A stretch of 64,000 nt of DNA, taken from the NCBI GenBank assembly GCA_933228675.1, contig OW121743.1:50149922-50213921 (forward strand). The letters run 5' to 3'. Made by a program: the position numbers and the translations under genes. This DNA is from Stomorhina lunata. Its lineage: Eukaryota > Arthropoda > Insecta > Diptera > Rhiniidae. Below the pieces are notes generated by a model. That model was not told the origin of the DNA. It worked only from the letters and a program-made list of their open reading frames with translations, and ran no database searches. Shown here in pieces: positions 11,935 to 25,217 of the stretch; within the stretch, counting starts at the first letter, position 1, and every line of letters begins with the position of its first letter.

Positions 11935-13731
11935 AGTGTTATATTCGGCTGTGCCGAATCTTATATACCCACCATCAAGTTGTGTTAAATTTAAAAACAT
12001 ATCTCATATATCTACGAGGGTGCAGAAAATTCAAAACGTGGACCAAATTGGAAAAAAGTTGTTACGCTAGTTGTTATTGTTGGTAAAATATTTGAAATTA
12101 CTTCGGTTGCAGTAGCTTTATAGTTCAACATTCAAAAGTATGTAAGTGGTTTCCCTAGTATTAATTTACTTTGAACAAAATTCACTATCGTAACCGGGTA
12201 TGGTTTTACATTAATAAGTTGTTAAATACTTTTCCTTTAGCTTAATATTTAGTTAGGATAAAGTAGTTGATAGTAATACGAGTGGTCCATATATTTTGTT
12301 AGGAGGTCCTAATGCATCTACAATATACAAATCTTAATATGCTGCTTGTACCTCAGAATCTTTTTGATTGTAGATATAAAAAAAGGGGATGTAATATATA
12401 TATAAGAATTATAGCCAAATGTTGACCGATTTGAAATTTCGCACACTGGCTGGTATTTATATAAAGCTTATTTTTGCAAAATTTAGTGGTAATAGCTGTC
12501 ATAGTTTCTAATTTAATAGCTTTTAACTGGTCCTTGCTAAATATTTTTTGGTTTCCGGGAGTGTATTTTATATGAGAGTTATAGTCAAATATGGACCGAT
12601 TCCTATAAAATTTAATATACTGACTAATAGTTGCATAAAAGTTCTCTATTCTAAATTTAGTCGTCATAGCTATTACAATTGTACTCAATTTATCAGCATT
12701 CATGTGTTTCCCGGGGCGGGGTTATATGGGAGCTCTAACTAAATGTGAACCGATTTCGCCCATTTTCAGTACGCAACTTTTGTTACAAATTAGAAATTTT
12801 TTTGTAAAATTTTGTCGCTCTAGCTTTTGTAGTTAAGGAGCTGTCGCGATTTTATCTGACGGACAGACGGACATAAATCTACTTTTCTTTTTGATTTTTG
12901 TGTTTCTGTAAGTTTTTTATATGGGAGCTATGGTCAAACGGTGACCGATTGTAACAAAATTTTGCACACCGGCTGGCATTCACATAAGACTTCCTTTTGT
13001 AAAATTTTGTTGCTGTAGCCCTTTCAGTTAAGGCGCTATCGCGCTTTTATCTAGCGGACAGACGGACATAAACCCCCTTTTCTTTTTGTATTTTTGTGTT
13101 TCCGTAAGTTTTTTATATGGGAGCTATGGTCAAGTGGTGACCGATTGTGACAAAATTTTGCACACTGGCTGGTATTTACATAAGACTTATTTGTGCTAAA
13201 TTTGGTGACCAAAGCTATTACATTTTAGCATTTATTGGCATTTAAGTGAATTTCAGGTGGAATTTAGGCTGTTTCCGTATGTTTTTTATATGGGAGCTAT
13301 GGTTAAATGTGAACCGATTTCAATGAAATTTTATATGCTGCCTAGTGCTTATGTAAAACTTCTAGATACCAAATTTTGTCATCATAGCTGTTATAATTTG
13401 TCATTTATTAGCAAATAAGCGACTGGCGTAGACGAGGTTATACGGGAGCTATGGTCAAATGTTAACCGATTTTGCCCAATTTCAATACCAAAATTTTCTC
13501 ATAAATGAAGAATGTTTTTGCTAAGTTTCAGTGAGCTGGCTCCTTTCGTTTAGGCGTTATCGTGATTTCAACAGACAGACGGACAGACAGACGGACATCG
13601 CTCAATCGTCTTAGAATTTCATAAGGATTCAGAATATATATCGTTTTTGATTTTTGAGCCAATATTAAGGAAATTACAAACGGAATGACAATCTCAATAT
13701 ACCCCCCATTCTTTTTGATGGTGGGTATAAA
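11935..13731 (+). mobile_element. Long DINE-1/mini-me-like element
   Basis: It has the head hairpin ATTCGGCTGTGCCGAAT followed by TATACCCACCATCAA. Near 12400 is a (TA)n tract, then four or more modules with ATGGGAGCTATGGTCAAA. Near 13570-13600 a short CAGA/CGGA tract is followed by CATCGCTCAATCG and the tail TTTTTGATGGTGGGTATA. Head TATACCCACCATCAA and tail TTGATGGTGGGTATA form an inverted subterminal repeat. It is inserted into repeat E. Confidence 0.8.
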
Positions 13732-15116
13732 AAGGGGATGTTATATATATAAGAACTATAGCCAAATGTTGACCGATATTTACAAAATTTTACATACTGG
13801 CTGGTATTAATATAAAGTTTATTTGTGCAAAATTTAGTGACCATAGCTGACATAGTTTATAATTTAATAGCTTTTAACTGGCGTTTTTGGCATTTTAGTG
13901 GTTACCGGGAGCGGTTTTTATATGAAAGCTATGGTCAAAAGTGGACCGATTCCAATAAAATTTGACATACTAACTGAAAGTTGCATAAAACTTCTCTGTT
14001 CTTAATGTAGTAGTCATAGATTTTGAGAATTTTATTAAATTTGTTAGCATAAATGTGATTCCCGAGGCAGGGTTATATGGGAGCTCTTACTAAATGTGAA
14101 CCGATTTTACCCATTTTTAGCACACAGATTCTATAATATATCGAAAATATTATAGTTAAATTTTTTCTCTCTAGCTTTTGTATCTAAGGAGCTATCGCGC
14201 TTTTCTCTGACGGAAAGACGGACAAAGACCGTGTTTTCTTATTGTATTTTTGCGTTTCTGTAAGTTTTTTACATGGGAGCTATGGTCAAATAGTAGCCGA
14301 TTGTAACAAAATTTTGCACACTGGCTGGCATTCATATAAGACTTCCTTTTGTAAAATTTTGTTACTGTAGCCCTTTTCGTTAAGGCGCTATCGAGCTTTT
14401 ATCTGACGGACAGACGGACATAAACCCCCTTTTCTTTTTGTATTTTTGTGTTTCCGTAAGTTTTTTATATGGGAGCTATGGTCAAATGGTGACCGATTGT
14501 GACAAAATTTTGCACACTGGTTGGAATTGACATAAGACTTCCTCGTGCTAAATTTAGTGGTTATATCTGTTATAGTTTTAGATTTATTGGCATTTAAGTG
14601 TATTTTAGGTGAAATTTTGGCTGTTTCCGTATGTTTTTTGTATGGGAGCTATGACTAAATGTCAACCGATTTTGATGAAATTTTACATGCCTAGGGCTTA
14701 TGCAAAACTTTTATATACCAAATTTTATCATCATAGCTATTATAGTTTGTCATTTATTAGCAAATAAGCGATTAGCATAGGCGAGGTTATACGGGAGCTA
14801 TGGTCAAATGTTAACCGATTTTGCCCAATTTCAATACCAAAATTTTCTCAGTGATGAAGAATGTTTGTACTAAGTTTCATTGAGCTAGCTCCTTTCGTTT
14901 AGGCGTTATCGTGATTTCAACAGACAGACAGACAGACAGACAGACGGACAGACGGACAGACAGACGGACAGACAGACGGACATCGCTCAATCGTCTTAGA
15001 ATTTCATAAGGATTCAGAATATATATCGTTTTTGATTTTTGGGCCAATATTAAGGAAATTACAAACGGAATGACAATCTCAATATACCCCCCATTCTTTT
15101 TGATGGTGGGTATAAA
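13732..15116 (+). mobile_element. Second, headless DINE-like body in tandem
   Basis: It begins at AAGGGGATGTTATATATA directly after the tail of the previous copy and repeats its body modules. The CAGA/CGGA tract at about 14922-14980 is longer than in the first body. It ends with the same GATGGTGGGTATAAA tail. The tandem arrangement suggests duplication or end-joining at the tail. Confidence 0.8.
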
Positions 15117-15485
15117 AACCGGGACTATATCATGATCTACGATTGATGGCTATAACTTCTTAAGGTTCTACGATTGATAACTCTATAAGGGTCTACAATT
15201 GATAAGTGGGACTATATAAAGTTATACGATTGATAACTGTAACTATATAAGAATCTACGGTTGATAACTGTATAAAGGTCTACAGTTGATGAATGGGACT
15301 ATATAAATGTCTGCGATTGATACCTGGTCTACAATTGAAAACTGTGACCATATAAGATTCTCGATTAATAACATGGACTGTGTAGGGGTCTACGGTTGAT
15401 AACTGGAACTAAATAAAGGTCTAGAATTGACAAAGGTTTATGATCACGGAACTATAAGAGACTCTACGATTGATATGCGGGACCA
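15117..15485. repeat. Repeat E (right part)
   Basis: Units with CTACGATTGATAACTG and GACTATATAA resume directly after the DINE-like tail. The two DINE-like bodies therefore interrupted a single older array. Confidence 0.8.
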
Positions 15486-15671
15486 TGCAAAGGCCTTATT
15501 TATTGTTGTAGCTGTAATATTTTTGGCAATATTGCAGTAGTAGCAACTCCTAGGCGGAATATTAAGATTTCCGAGTCGTTCCCGTACAAGGACCAATTGA
15601 GATTGATAACCAAGTTTTTTTTTTAAATCTTGATCCTAAAAAGAAACGTACATAATCTAGTGAGTGAAGCG

Positions 15672-15870
15672 GTTGTCTAGGTTAGGTTAGGCAGGCGGGT
15701 TATATGTGGTCACTTTGTAGTACCTGCAAGGGTTATACTAGAAAGATAATGATTACCAGCCAGAAGCTTCGATAAATGTGTCTATTTTACGAAACATTAA
15801 TGTTCGATAGATCAGACAAATCGTGCAGAAAGGATGCACGCAAATGAAGATTTCTTAGATAGTGCCAAAG
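15672..15870. repeat. Dispersed repeat, related to 25866-26140
   Basis: It contains GGTTAGGTTAGGCAGGCGGG and then AGAAAGATAATGATTAC, both shared in the same order with the second copy near 25870-25950. It is non-coding here and the family is not recognised. Confidence 0.55.
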
Positions 15871-16093
15871 GAGGTGATTAAATATACCCTTCTCGCTTTG
15901 GTCAGATTTGAATCGATTTCGCCCAGTTGCAATACTAAAATTTTCTAAGAAATAAAGTATAGTTCTGCCAAGTATCAGCTCTGACTTATTTTGTTAAGAA
16001 CATATCGTGCCGAAATCAGACTGACATCGCTTAATAGTCTTACAACTTCAAAAGGATTCAGAATATAGATCAATTTTGATTTTTTGAGCCAAT
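15871..16093 (+). mobile_element. Degenerate DINE-like fragment, split by CCCAGC elements
   Basis: The end of a body module, CATCGCTTAATAGTCTTA and TTTTTGAGCCAAT match intact copies. The continuation (ACTAAGGAAAT then GACAATCTCA) appears at 18146-18186, after the two CCCAGC copies, so those inserted into this element. Confidence 0.75.
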
Positions 16094-16855
16094 CCCAGCA
16101 AAACTGGGATTGGTAATGGCAAGTACTCTGATAACTGGTTACCTTGTAACGACTACAACATACCATCCGAATAAATAATAAGTTATTACAGAAGTACTTA
16201 TTTGTAATTAAGATGGTAATTTAAACTGAATGGCCCCGGTTCAAATCCCACCAAGGGCAATAATTTTTTTTAGTTTTTTTTTTTTTTATTAAAATAGTCT
16301 TTTTAAATGATTTTTGAATTTTAAGAACTTAAATATTATCTTCTGTAAAAAAAAATTGTAAAACTAACTCACGTTAATGAACAAATACCATCATGAGTCA
16401 AATTTGATTATGTAGGGGATGTTGAATACTAAACACGATTCTAATTGGTCTTAACTTGGTAAGCCCAACTTATCTGGGTCATCCTTCATCTCAACCTTCA
16501 TATCATGGTATCACCCGGGGAGCTAGTTTAACACCCATTAATATTGTGAGTTAACATGTTCCGAGAGTTGTCACATAAGATCGATAAAAATGGGTTAGGA
16601 TTACGGGCTAGTAACCCTCTCTTGAAAAAAATATAATGAAGAGGATAAAATTAGAATTGAAATGTCCCACTACCTAATATTAGAGGAGGATGTCCGAAAC
16701 TTCGATAGAAAGACCAAGTAGAGGAACATTTTTCAAAGCTTGGCCTATAAAATTGGAGAATATTCGCACAAGATCGAAATCCATGGAATTCTAAAATATG
16801 CTCGGACTTTGACCTTAACAGGTTGTAACATTTAAGTAAGTAAGAGTCAATCTTA
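16094..16855 (+). mobile_element. CCCAGC-ended element, 3'-truncated copy
   Basis: It has the left end CCCAGCAAAACT and the B-box-like segment near 16240, then stops at AGAGTCAATCTTA where a complete copy starts. The tRNA-like half is missing. Small minus-strand ORFs here are antisense readings of the repeat. Confidence 0.85.
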
Positions 16856-18145
16856 CCCAGCAAAACTTTGGTAATGACAAGTACTCTGATAACTGGTTAC
16901 CTTGTAACGACTACAACATACCATCCGAATAAATAATAAGTTATTACAGAAGTACTTATTTGTAATTAAGATGGTAATTTAAACGGAATGGCCCCGGTTC
17001 AAATCCCACCAAGGGCAACAATTTTTTTTAGTTTTTTTTTTTATTAAAAGAGTCTTTTTAAATGATTTTTGAATTTTAAGAACTTAAATATTATCTTCTG
17101 TAAAAAAATTTGTTAATGAAAAAATACCATCATGAGTCAATTTTGATGATGTAGGGGATGTTGAATACCAAACACGATTCTAATTGGTCTTAACTTGGTA
17201 AGCCCAACTTATCTGGGTCATCATTCATCTCAACTGTGGACACACACCTCCTCATGGTATCACCCGGGGAGCTAGTTTAACACCCATTAATATTGTGAGT
17301 TAATATGTTCCGAGAGTTGTCCCATAAGATCGATAAAAATGGGTTAGGATTACGGGCTAGTAACCCTCTCTTGAAAAAAAATACAATGAAGAGGATAAAA
17401 TTAGAATTGAAATGTCCCACTACCTAATATTAGAGGAGTATGTCCGAAACTTCGATAGAAAGACCAAGTAGAGGAACATTTTTCAAAGCTTGGCCTATAA
17501 AATTGGAGAATATTCTCACAACATGGAAATCCATGGAATTCTAAAATATGCTCGGACTTTGACCTTAACAGGTTGTAACATTTAAGTAAGTAAGAGTCAA
17601 TCTTATGTAAAAACTTATACAAAAAAGAAGATTTAAATTGTTTAAGTTTAAAAATAATTATAAAAAAGTTTTAAAATAATTACAAAAAATCGTATAAAAA
17701 TATTTTTCCAAAAATTACAACAAAGCAAAAAAAAGCAGGGAAAAACAAAGTTATTTTCATATGGTTTTGGATCTAAAAATAAAAATTGTTTATATTAATT
17801 ATAAGCTGCTAAGTTTCCAACATATGAAGTAGCTCAGTGGAAGAGTCTCTGCCTAGCAGTCGGAGGGTCTGGGTTCGAGCCCCCATGGGATCATAAAAAA
17901 ATTTTGTATTTCGTTTAAAAATATATGTTTTTAATAAAACAACAACAAAAAAGTTGTTGCTGTTGTTGTTGTTGCTTTCAAATTGCTTACCCAAGTCATT
18001 ACTTTTCTGCAATTGGTAAGTACTTGCCTCCAATGACATCCCCATTTTAATGTAATGACTTAAACAGCGAATGACTAAGTAGTTCGTGTTCAATAGTTTA
18101 AAAACATGTTTAACTCATAATTTGGTAATGAAAAGTTTTACTGGG
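16856..18145 (+). mobile_element. CCCAGC-ended element, complete copy
   Basis: It runs from CCCAGCAAAACTTTGG to AGTTTTACTGGG, 1290 bp. It has the B-box-like segment near 17000, the tRNA-like module and the (CAA)/(TTG) hairpin near 17939-17975. The right flank rejoins the split DINE-like fragment. Confidence 0.87.
17822..17893 (+). other. tRNA-like sequence inside the CCCAGC element
   Basis: It has the same A box, CTAGCAG loop and B box as the copy at 10191. Antisense translation across it gives the familiar false peptide GARTQTLRLLGRDSSTEL, a signature of tRNA-like DNA. Confidence 0.7.
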
Positions 18146-18754
18146 AGTACTAAGGAAATATGAAACGAAATGACAATCTCATTATATATGTATATTTGAA
18201 AGAAAATGTTTTTTCGTATTTAATAACTTTTTCAACGGAATATTGTAAAAATAGGTTTAGAAGCTTAGTTCTGAAAATTTAAGCCAAGTCGAAGAACGTT
18301 TTAGGGGCGCGCATCGGGTTCAAAGTTTAAGAGATCATTTATATTAAAAAAATGGGTTATTTTGTTTATTTTTGAGAAATTTAAACCAAAAAAAATAATT
18401 TTTAGAATCAAAAATAATGGAATATTAAAGAAGACTAATACAGCTTTATTTCAAATAATCAAAAACAGAAATCCATGATGTAATTTTGAAGTTATTCCAT
18501 TTTACACCTGAAAATTCATGTCCCTAAAAACGCGCCTAAGGATATGCACCAAAAATGTTATGTTGTAAATAAAGAAATTTCAAAGTTAGACATAATTTAT
18601 CATTAAGTGACTCGATAGTATTAAACAGTTCAGTTTTACTTAAATATAATCACATTTACTTGTTTTTTTTTTCATATTGGAAAATGATACGTTTTCCTCA
18701 GTTCGGTTTCAAAAATATTTTTTTTAGTTTTTCGAAAATTTTGTTTAACAAATA

Positions 18755-19468
18755 CAGGCAAAGCCGTGTATAACGAATCCCGATTTAACGAAAATTGGAT
18801 ATAACGAACGCTATTATTTTTTCCATTGAATACCTTATATAGCGAATATTAAGCAAATTTAATACGCGATATAACGAATAATAAAAAAATGTTATGGAAA
18901 ATTTCCATGAATTTAAACATTTTATTAATGTGTATTTGAAAACCGACTAAAAAGGAAGTAAAAAAACAAGTAAAAAATATGTAAACTGTGCAAAAAAAGA
19001 ATCAAATTGTCGTTTTCTTAAGATTTTGACCGATTCCAACGAAAATTTCGTACAGTGATTTTTAAATTTTAAAGAAATATTTCCTCTTAATTTTGTATAA
19101 ATATAATAAAATTTGAGGGCAAAATCTAAATTTCGGGAAGCCAGACCTATGAAAGGTTCCTGAAATAAAGAACCGATTTTAGTATTGTTAGTCTCACTAT
19201 AAAAAAGATGTCTGTACTAACTTTCATAAAATTATCCTTGAAAAGGGGACTTTAATAAGGAGATTACATTGATGACAAGCCTGAACAGCAGTCGAACGAA
19301 CTGACATCGTTAAATCGACTCAGTTATTGATTACGAGTAGATTAGTAGGTGGTCTCAGACCAATATATCTATGGTGGTGTAGAGTATAAAAACTTTGCGA
19401 TATAACGAATATTTCTGTATTACGAATGAGCCTGACATTATATCTTTCGTTATACCGGGAGTTGCCTG
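18755..19468. mobile_element. pogo/Tigger-like MITE with TA target duplication
   Basis: The left end is CAGGCAAAGCCGTGTATAAC and the right end, inverted, is CAGGCAACTCCCGGTATAAC. TA dinucleotides flank it at 18753-18754 and 19469-19470. Further ATAACGAA motifs lie inside both ends. It has no transposase. It sits inside the left arm of the long-inverted-repeat element. Its middle (about 18957-19392) looks like a separate DINE-like insertion. Confidence 0.75.
18957..19392 (+). mobile_element. Probable nested DINE-like element, divergent family
   Basis: It begins near AAACAAGTAAAAAATATG, contains GACCGATTCCAACGAAAATT and GACATCGTTAAATCGACTCA, and ends GGTGGTGTAGAGTATAAAAA. This is the same order of signals as the other DINE-like copies, but strongly diverged. 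Pogo-like sequence lies on both sides. Confidence 0.5.
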
Positions 19469-19493
19469 TATTAAAATTTCAAAAATTACTTAA

Positions 19494-20114
19494 GGTACGG
19501 TCAGACTCATTAAACATTTAAATCAAATATTTTGAGTAAAATATTGTCAAAACAATATAATAAAAAATTTGTGGTCACACTTGCACATTTATTTGACGAT
19601 TTTTATTTGATAAAATACAGAAAAAATACGTTCAAAGTATAAACAAAAAAACAGGTTTTATTTATGGTCACACTGAAGATTAAATATTTTCCCAAAAAAT
19701 ATTTGATCAAATTTTTTCAAAACAAAATTGTGTATCTAGCAATTTGTTTCTCATATTTGAGTTGTTGTTTCTCAAATTTGATGTTGTTGTTTCTCAAAAT
19801 TGATGTTGTTGTTTCTCAAATTTGATGTTGTTGTTTCTGTTTGAATAGTAAACAATACAAATGCTCAGCTGTTATTTGCCCCTGTTTGATGTTACAAAAA
19901 TTTTGTAAGATTAAATAATTATTTGATCAAAATTTAATAAAATATTTGCTCTTGCGTGGTCACATTAGGAAAATTTTTATTTGCTGGCAAATGATTTTGT
20001 TTTGTTCAAATCAACATGTTTCTTGTTTGAACCTCAAAAATATTTTGTGGTCAGACTACGAGGATCAAATATTTGATAATTTCGATTAAATGTTTAATCA
20101 ATGTGACCGTAGCT
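19494..20114. mobile_element. MITE with TACGGTCA ends and 8-bp flanking repeat
   Basis: The left end is GGTACGGTCAGACTCATTAA and the right end, inverted, is AGCTACGGTCACATTGATTA. Internal copies of GGTCACACT or GGTCACATT occur. TTACTTAA flanks both sides (19486-19493 and 20115-20122), as expected for an 8-bp target duplication of a hAT-like element. There is no coding capacity. Confidence 0.65.
19761..19846. repeat. 22-bp minisatellite, about four copies
   Basis: The unit starts GTTGTTGTTTCTCAAA and ends TTTGAT. It lies inside the MITE above. Confidence 0.8.
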
Positions 20115-20890
20115 TTACTTAAAACAGACAAAAGGGAGAGTATAATTCAAAAAATTTAGGTATATATCTTGAACACCTTCGCCGTGCCTGCGATAAAAAA
20201 TTGAAGAACTTCGCTAAAATTAAAATTTTTGGGCCAAATTCGACTAGATGTTCGGTAATTTTTACTTGTATTAAATGTAAACATTAAAACATTATTCTCC
20301 CATTTGTCCGTTTTAAGACACTGGTGAGTAAATACTAAATTTGTAATATTTGTTGAACAAAATTTTCGAAAAATTAAAAAATGATTTTTGAAACTGACCT
20401 GAGAAAAGTGTACCATTTTCCAACATGAAAAAAAAACTAAGTAAATTCCATTTAAGCAAAACTAAACTATTTAATAATAACGAGTCATTTAATGATAAAT
20501 TATGTGTAACTTTGAAATTTCTTTATTTACAATATAAAATTGTTGGTGCATATCCTTAGGCGCGTTTTCAGGAAAAAATGGATTTTCAGGGGAAAAATGG
20601 ATTAACTCCAAAACTACTTTATGGATTTTCGTTTTTGACTTTTTGAAATAAAGCTGTGTTAATTTTCTTTAATATTCTATTATCATTTCTTGTAAAAATT
20701 GTTTATTTTTGGTTTAAATTTCTCAAAAATAAAAAAATAACCAATTTTTTCCCCATACAAACACGATGCGCGCCCACAAAACGTTGTCGGATTTGGCTCA
20801 AATTTTTACAACTAAACTTCGAGACCTAGTGTCATAATATTCCATTGAAAAACATTAGAAATCAAAGAAAAAAAAAATTGTTCCTGTCAC

Positions 20891-22191
20891 CCTAATATAG
20901 ATATGAAAAATTCTGCATGGGCTTGAGTTCCAATCATGGCAACATCAATTTCTGTATGTGTAATTACAGTGTTGGATGATATAAAGAGTTATTTTAATTT
21001 TTCATCAACTTTTACTTCTCTACTATCCCCTTTTCAGTGCAAGTAACACAATTCGTAATACGATATATACAATTATACTGCCTTTAAAATTGTATATATC
21101 GTATTACGAATTGTATTACTACTCTTTAACAAAAATTTGAATTTTGAATGAACAAAAAAATAAACCGATTATTTTGATTATAATTATAAAATTAAGCATA
21201 ATGTTTAAAATTTGCACAAATAAATGTAGAATTTCATACGAAATATAATTAAAATTTGGGTAATATTTCAATGAAATTAAAAGTTTTGATACAGTTTCAT
21301 ATATTTAAATTTTCAAATAAACATTTCAATTTCAATGCAAATTAATAACAATGGATTTTATTTTAAATTCTATTATCTATTTATTTGGCTAAAATTTAAT
21401 TTCATACAATTAAATGTATCCGTTCAAAAAACGTATCATTTACATTTAAGGCTTAGACTTGATGTTCACTTAACAAAATCAACAAAAATAATAATAAATG
21501 TTTATAAAATGCAAACAAGCATTTGCATATATAAATATTTAAATTGAAATTAAATATTTGGTGTTTCCAAAAAAAAAAAAAAATAAATAATGACAACAGC
21601 AAATAGAGATTTAATTTTTAATCAATTTTGTGGTTGCTAAATATTAAATTTTTGGCAGAAATTCAGAGAAAATTGACAGCTGGAAATTGGTTATCTGTGT
21701 ATTGAAGTGGTAATTGTTTACGTTTAATCTACGAAACATTAAAATATCATCTATATTTAATTAAATAGGATTAAAAACATTGAAATCTTTCTATAAATAC
21801 CTGACTTATGACTAAAATCTTTTACGAATTCCTTAAAATTTATCACATAGAGGATTTAAGAAACTTATAGTTAAACCGATTAAAATAAACTATATTACCT
21901 ATATTTTATTTATCTAAGTTAAATACTTTCTTAATTATGTATTGAATATTGATCTTAATCACTTGGATTAAAGTTTTGTCACAAGAAATTGTTACATTTC
22001 CGGTAACAGGATTTTCTCATTTCCTGTTAAACAAAACACACTTGTGTACATTTACTAAACTTATTTCAATAATAATTTTTTGTGAATGTCAAGCTTTATG
22101 AGATTATTAATTATGTTCATTTGGTAAACAACAAAATATTTAAATATATGTATTTAAAGAGGTAAATTTAAAAACTTAATATGATTTCAAT
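20891..22191. other. AT-rich spacer, no gene recognised
   Basis: Apart from the perfect hairpin at 21048-21114, there is no supported feature. The 70-codon ORF at 21335-21547 is low-complexity and AT-rich. Confidence 0.5.
21048..21114. repeat. Perfect inverted repeat, 27-bp arms with 13-nt loop
   Basis: The left arm starts ACAATTCGTAATACGAT (21048-21074) and is exactly complementary to 21088-21114. The loop is ATACTGCCTTTAA. It could be a tiny foldback element or a hairpin RNA precursor. No terminator role is expected in this genome. Confidence 0.9.
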
Positions 22192-23460
<1,269 letters not shown>

Positions 23461-24065
23461 CGAATCCGAAAAACATTAAACCAATGATAAAATTTTAAAA
23501 CTGTCAAAATCATGTATTTCTGTTTACGAAAAAATTTACCATATATTGATAATTTAGAATATATAATGGATACAATTTCCAATAGCTCTCTTCGTAAAAG
23601 GCAGGTATTTTAAAAATTTTTATAAATTTTTAAAAATAATAGGTTTTTTTAAAGTTCATAAAATCGCAAAAACATACATTTTGGTATCAAGTTTCAGTAG
23701 CGTCCGTCACAGTTTAAATTTTTTACAAAATAATATTTATTATATACAAAATTTACGAAAACATGTCTGTCTTATTCATAAGGCAATACTACTATCTATA
23801 TCCACAGATTAAATTTACAGTATTATGTGATAAAAAAAACATACAGTGGGGCTAATTCGATGCTTAAAAATTTTTTTTTGGGACATCTAGCCTTAGCATT
23901 CTTGGAACGAAAAATAAGATGTAAAAAGTAAAACTTTATATGTATTTAGCGGTTATGCGAAATATTAAATTGTCCCCAAAAATTGCATTTTTAACCGCGA
24001 AAATGAAGATGAAGGAGATGATAGTTTTACTGATTTACGAGCCTTTTGTTAGAAGTTCCTAATTC
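23461..24065. other. Spacer, no gene recognised
   Basis: A short stretch near 23998-24042 reads as acidic residues (ENEDEGDDSFTDLR) in one frame but has no continuation. It might be a relic of a transposase N-terminus; this cannot be supported further. Confidence 0.4.
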
Positions 24066-25217
24066 ACCTTTTTATATGAAAGCTATGGTCAATTCCTACA
24101 AAATTTGACGTACTGACTGAAAGTAGCATAAAACTTCTCTGTTCTAAATTTAGTAGTCATAGATTTTACAATTTCATTCAATTTATCAGCATAAATATGA
24201 TTCCCGGGGCAGGTTTATATGGGAGCTCTAATTAAATGTGAACCGATTTTACCTATTTTTAGCACACAAATTCTACAACATATTGAAAATACTTTTGTTA
24301 AATTTTGTCTCTCTAGCTCTTGTAGTTAAGGAGCTATCGCACTTTTCTCTGACGGAAAGATGGACATAAACCGTCTTTTCTTTTTGTATTTTTGTGTTTC
24401 CGTAAGTTTTTTATATGGGAGCTATGGTCAAATAGTGACGGATTGTGACACAATTTCGCACACTGGCTGGCATTCACATAAAACTTGCTTTTGTCAAATT
24501 TTGTTGCTGTAGCCCTTTTCGTTAAGGCGCTATCGCGCTTTTATCTGACGGACAGACGGACATAAACCCCCTTTTCTTTTTGTATTTTTGTGTTTCCGTA
24601 AGTTTTTTATATGGGAGCTATGGTCAAGTGGTGACCGATTGTGACAAAATTTTGCACACTGGTTGACATTGACATAAGACTTCCTGGTGCTAAATTTAGT
24701 GGTTGTATCTGTTTAAGTTTTAGATTTATTGTCATTTAAATGTATTTTAGGTGAAATTTTGGATGTTTCCGTAAGTTTTTTGTATGGGAGCTATGACTAA
24801 ATGTGAACCGATTTTGATGAAATTTTATATGCTACCTAGGGCTTATGCAAAACTTCAATTAACCAAATTGTATCATCATAGCTATTATAGTTTGTCATTA
24901 ATTAGCAAATAAGCGATTAGCGTAGTCGAGGTTATATGGGAGCTATGGTCAAATGTTAACCGATTTTGTCCAATTTCAATACCAAAAGTTTCTCAAAGAT
25001 GAAGAATGTTTTTACGTAGTTTCAGTGAGCTAGCTCTTTTCGTTTAGGCGTTATCGTGATTTCAACAGACAGTCAGACAGACAGACGGACATCGCTCGAT
25101 CGTTTTAGAATTTCATAAGGATTCAGAATATATATCAGTGAGCTAATATTAAGGAAATTACAAACGGAATGACAATCTCAATATACCCCACATTCTTTTC
25201 GATGGTGGGTATAAAAA
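24066..25217 (+). mobile_element. DINE-like element, head missing
   Basis: It begins inside a body module (TATATGAAAGCTATGGTCAA), passes four more modules, has a short CAGA/CGGA tract at about 25066-25090, and ends CGATGGTGGGTATAAAAA. It matches the body at 13732-15116. Confidence 0.78.

Larger units (their letters stand above)
18195..20890. mobile_element. Element with long (about 0.55 kb) inverted terminal repeats
   Basis: The left arm (about 18229-18753) reappears inverted at about 20345-20862. Shared landmarks include GGGCGCGCATCG, AACGCGCCTAAGGATATGCA and GAAATTTCAAAGTTA. The arms differ by substitutions and small indels, so the element is old. Two MITEs sit in or next to the inner end of the left arm. 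An 86-codon minus-strand ORF (20156-20416) lies partly in the right arm and has no recognised domain. The outer ends and target duplication could not be fixed. The class is unknown (foldback-like). Confidence 0.75.

Noticed and set aside
15672..15700. Telomeric GGTTAGG repeats
   Set aside because: Only two units, within a dispersed repeat; flies lack this telomere repeat.
17809..18093. 94-codon minus-strand ORF
   Set aside because: It reads antisense through the tRNA-like module and the CAA/TTG hairpin of the CCCAGC element.
20156..20416. 86-codon ORF as the gene of the long-inverted-repeat element
   Set aside because: It lies partly in the arm, has no domain, and the mirror arm lacks the frame.
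23998..24042. Acidic stretch resembling a piggyBac transposase N-terminus
   Set aside because: Fourteen residues without continuation are not enough to name a relic.
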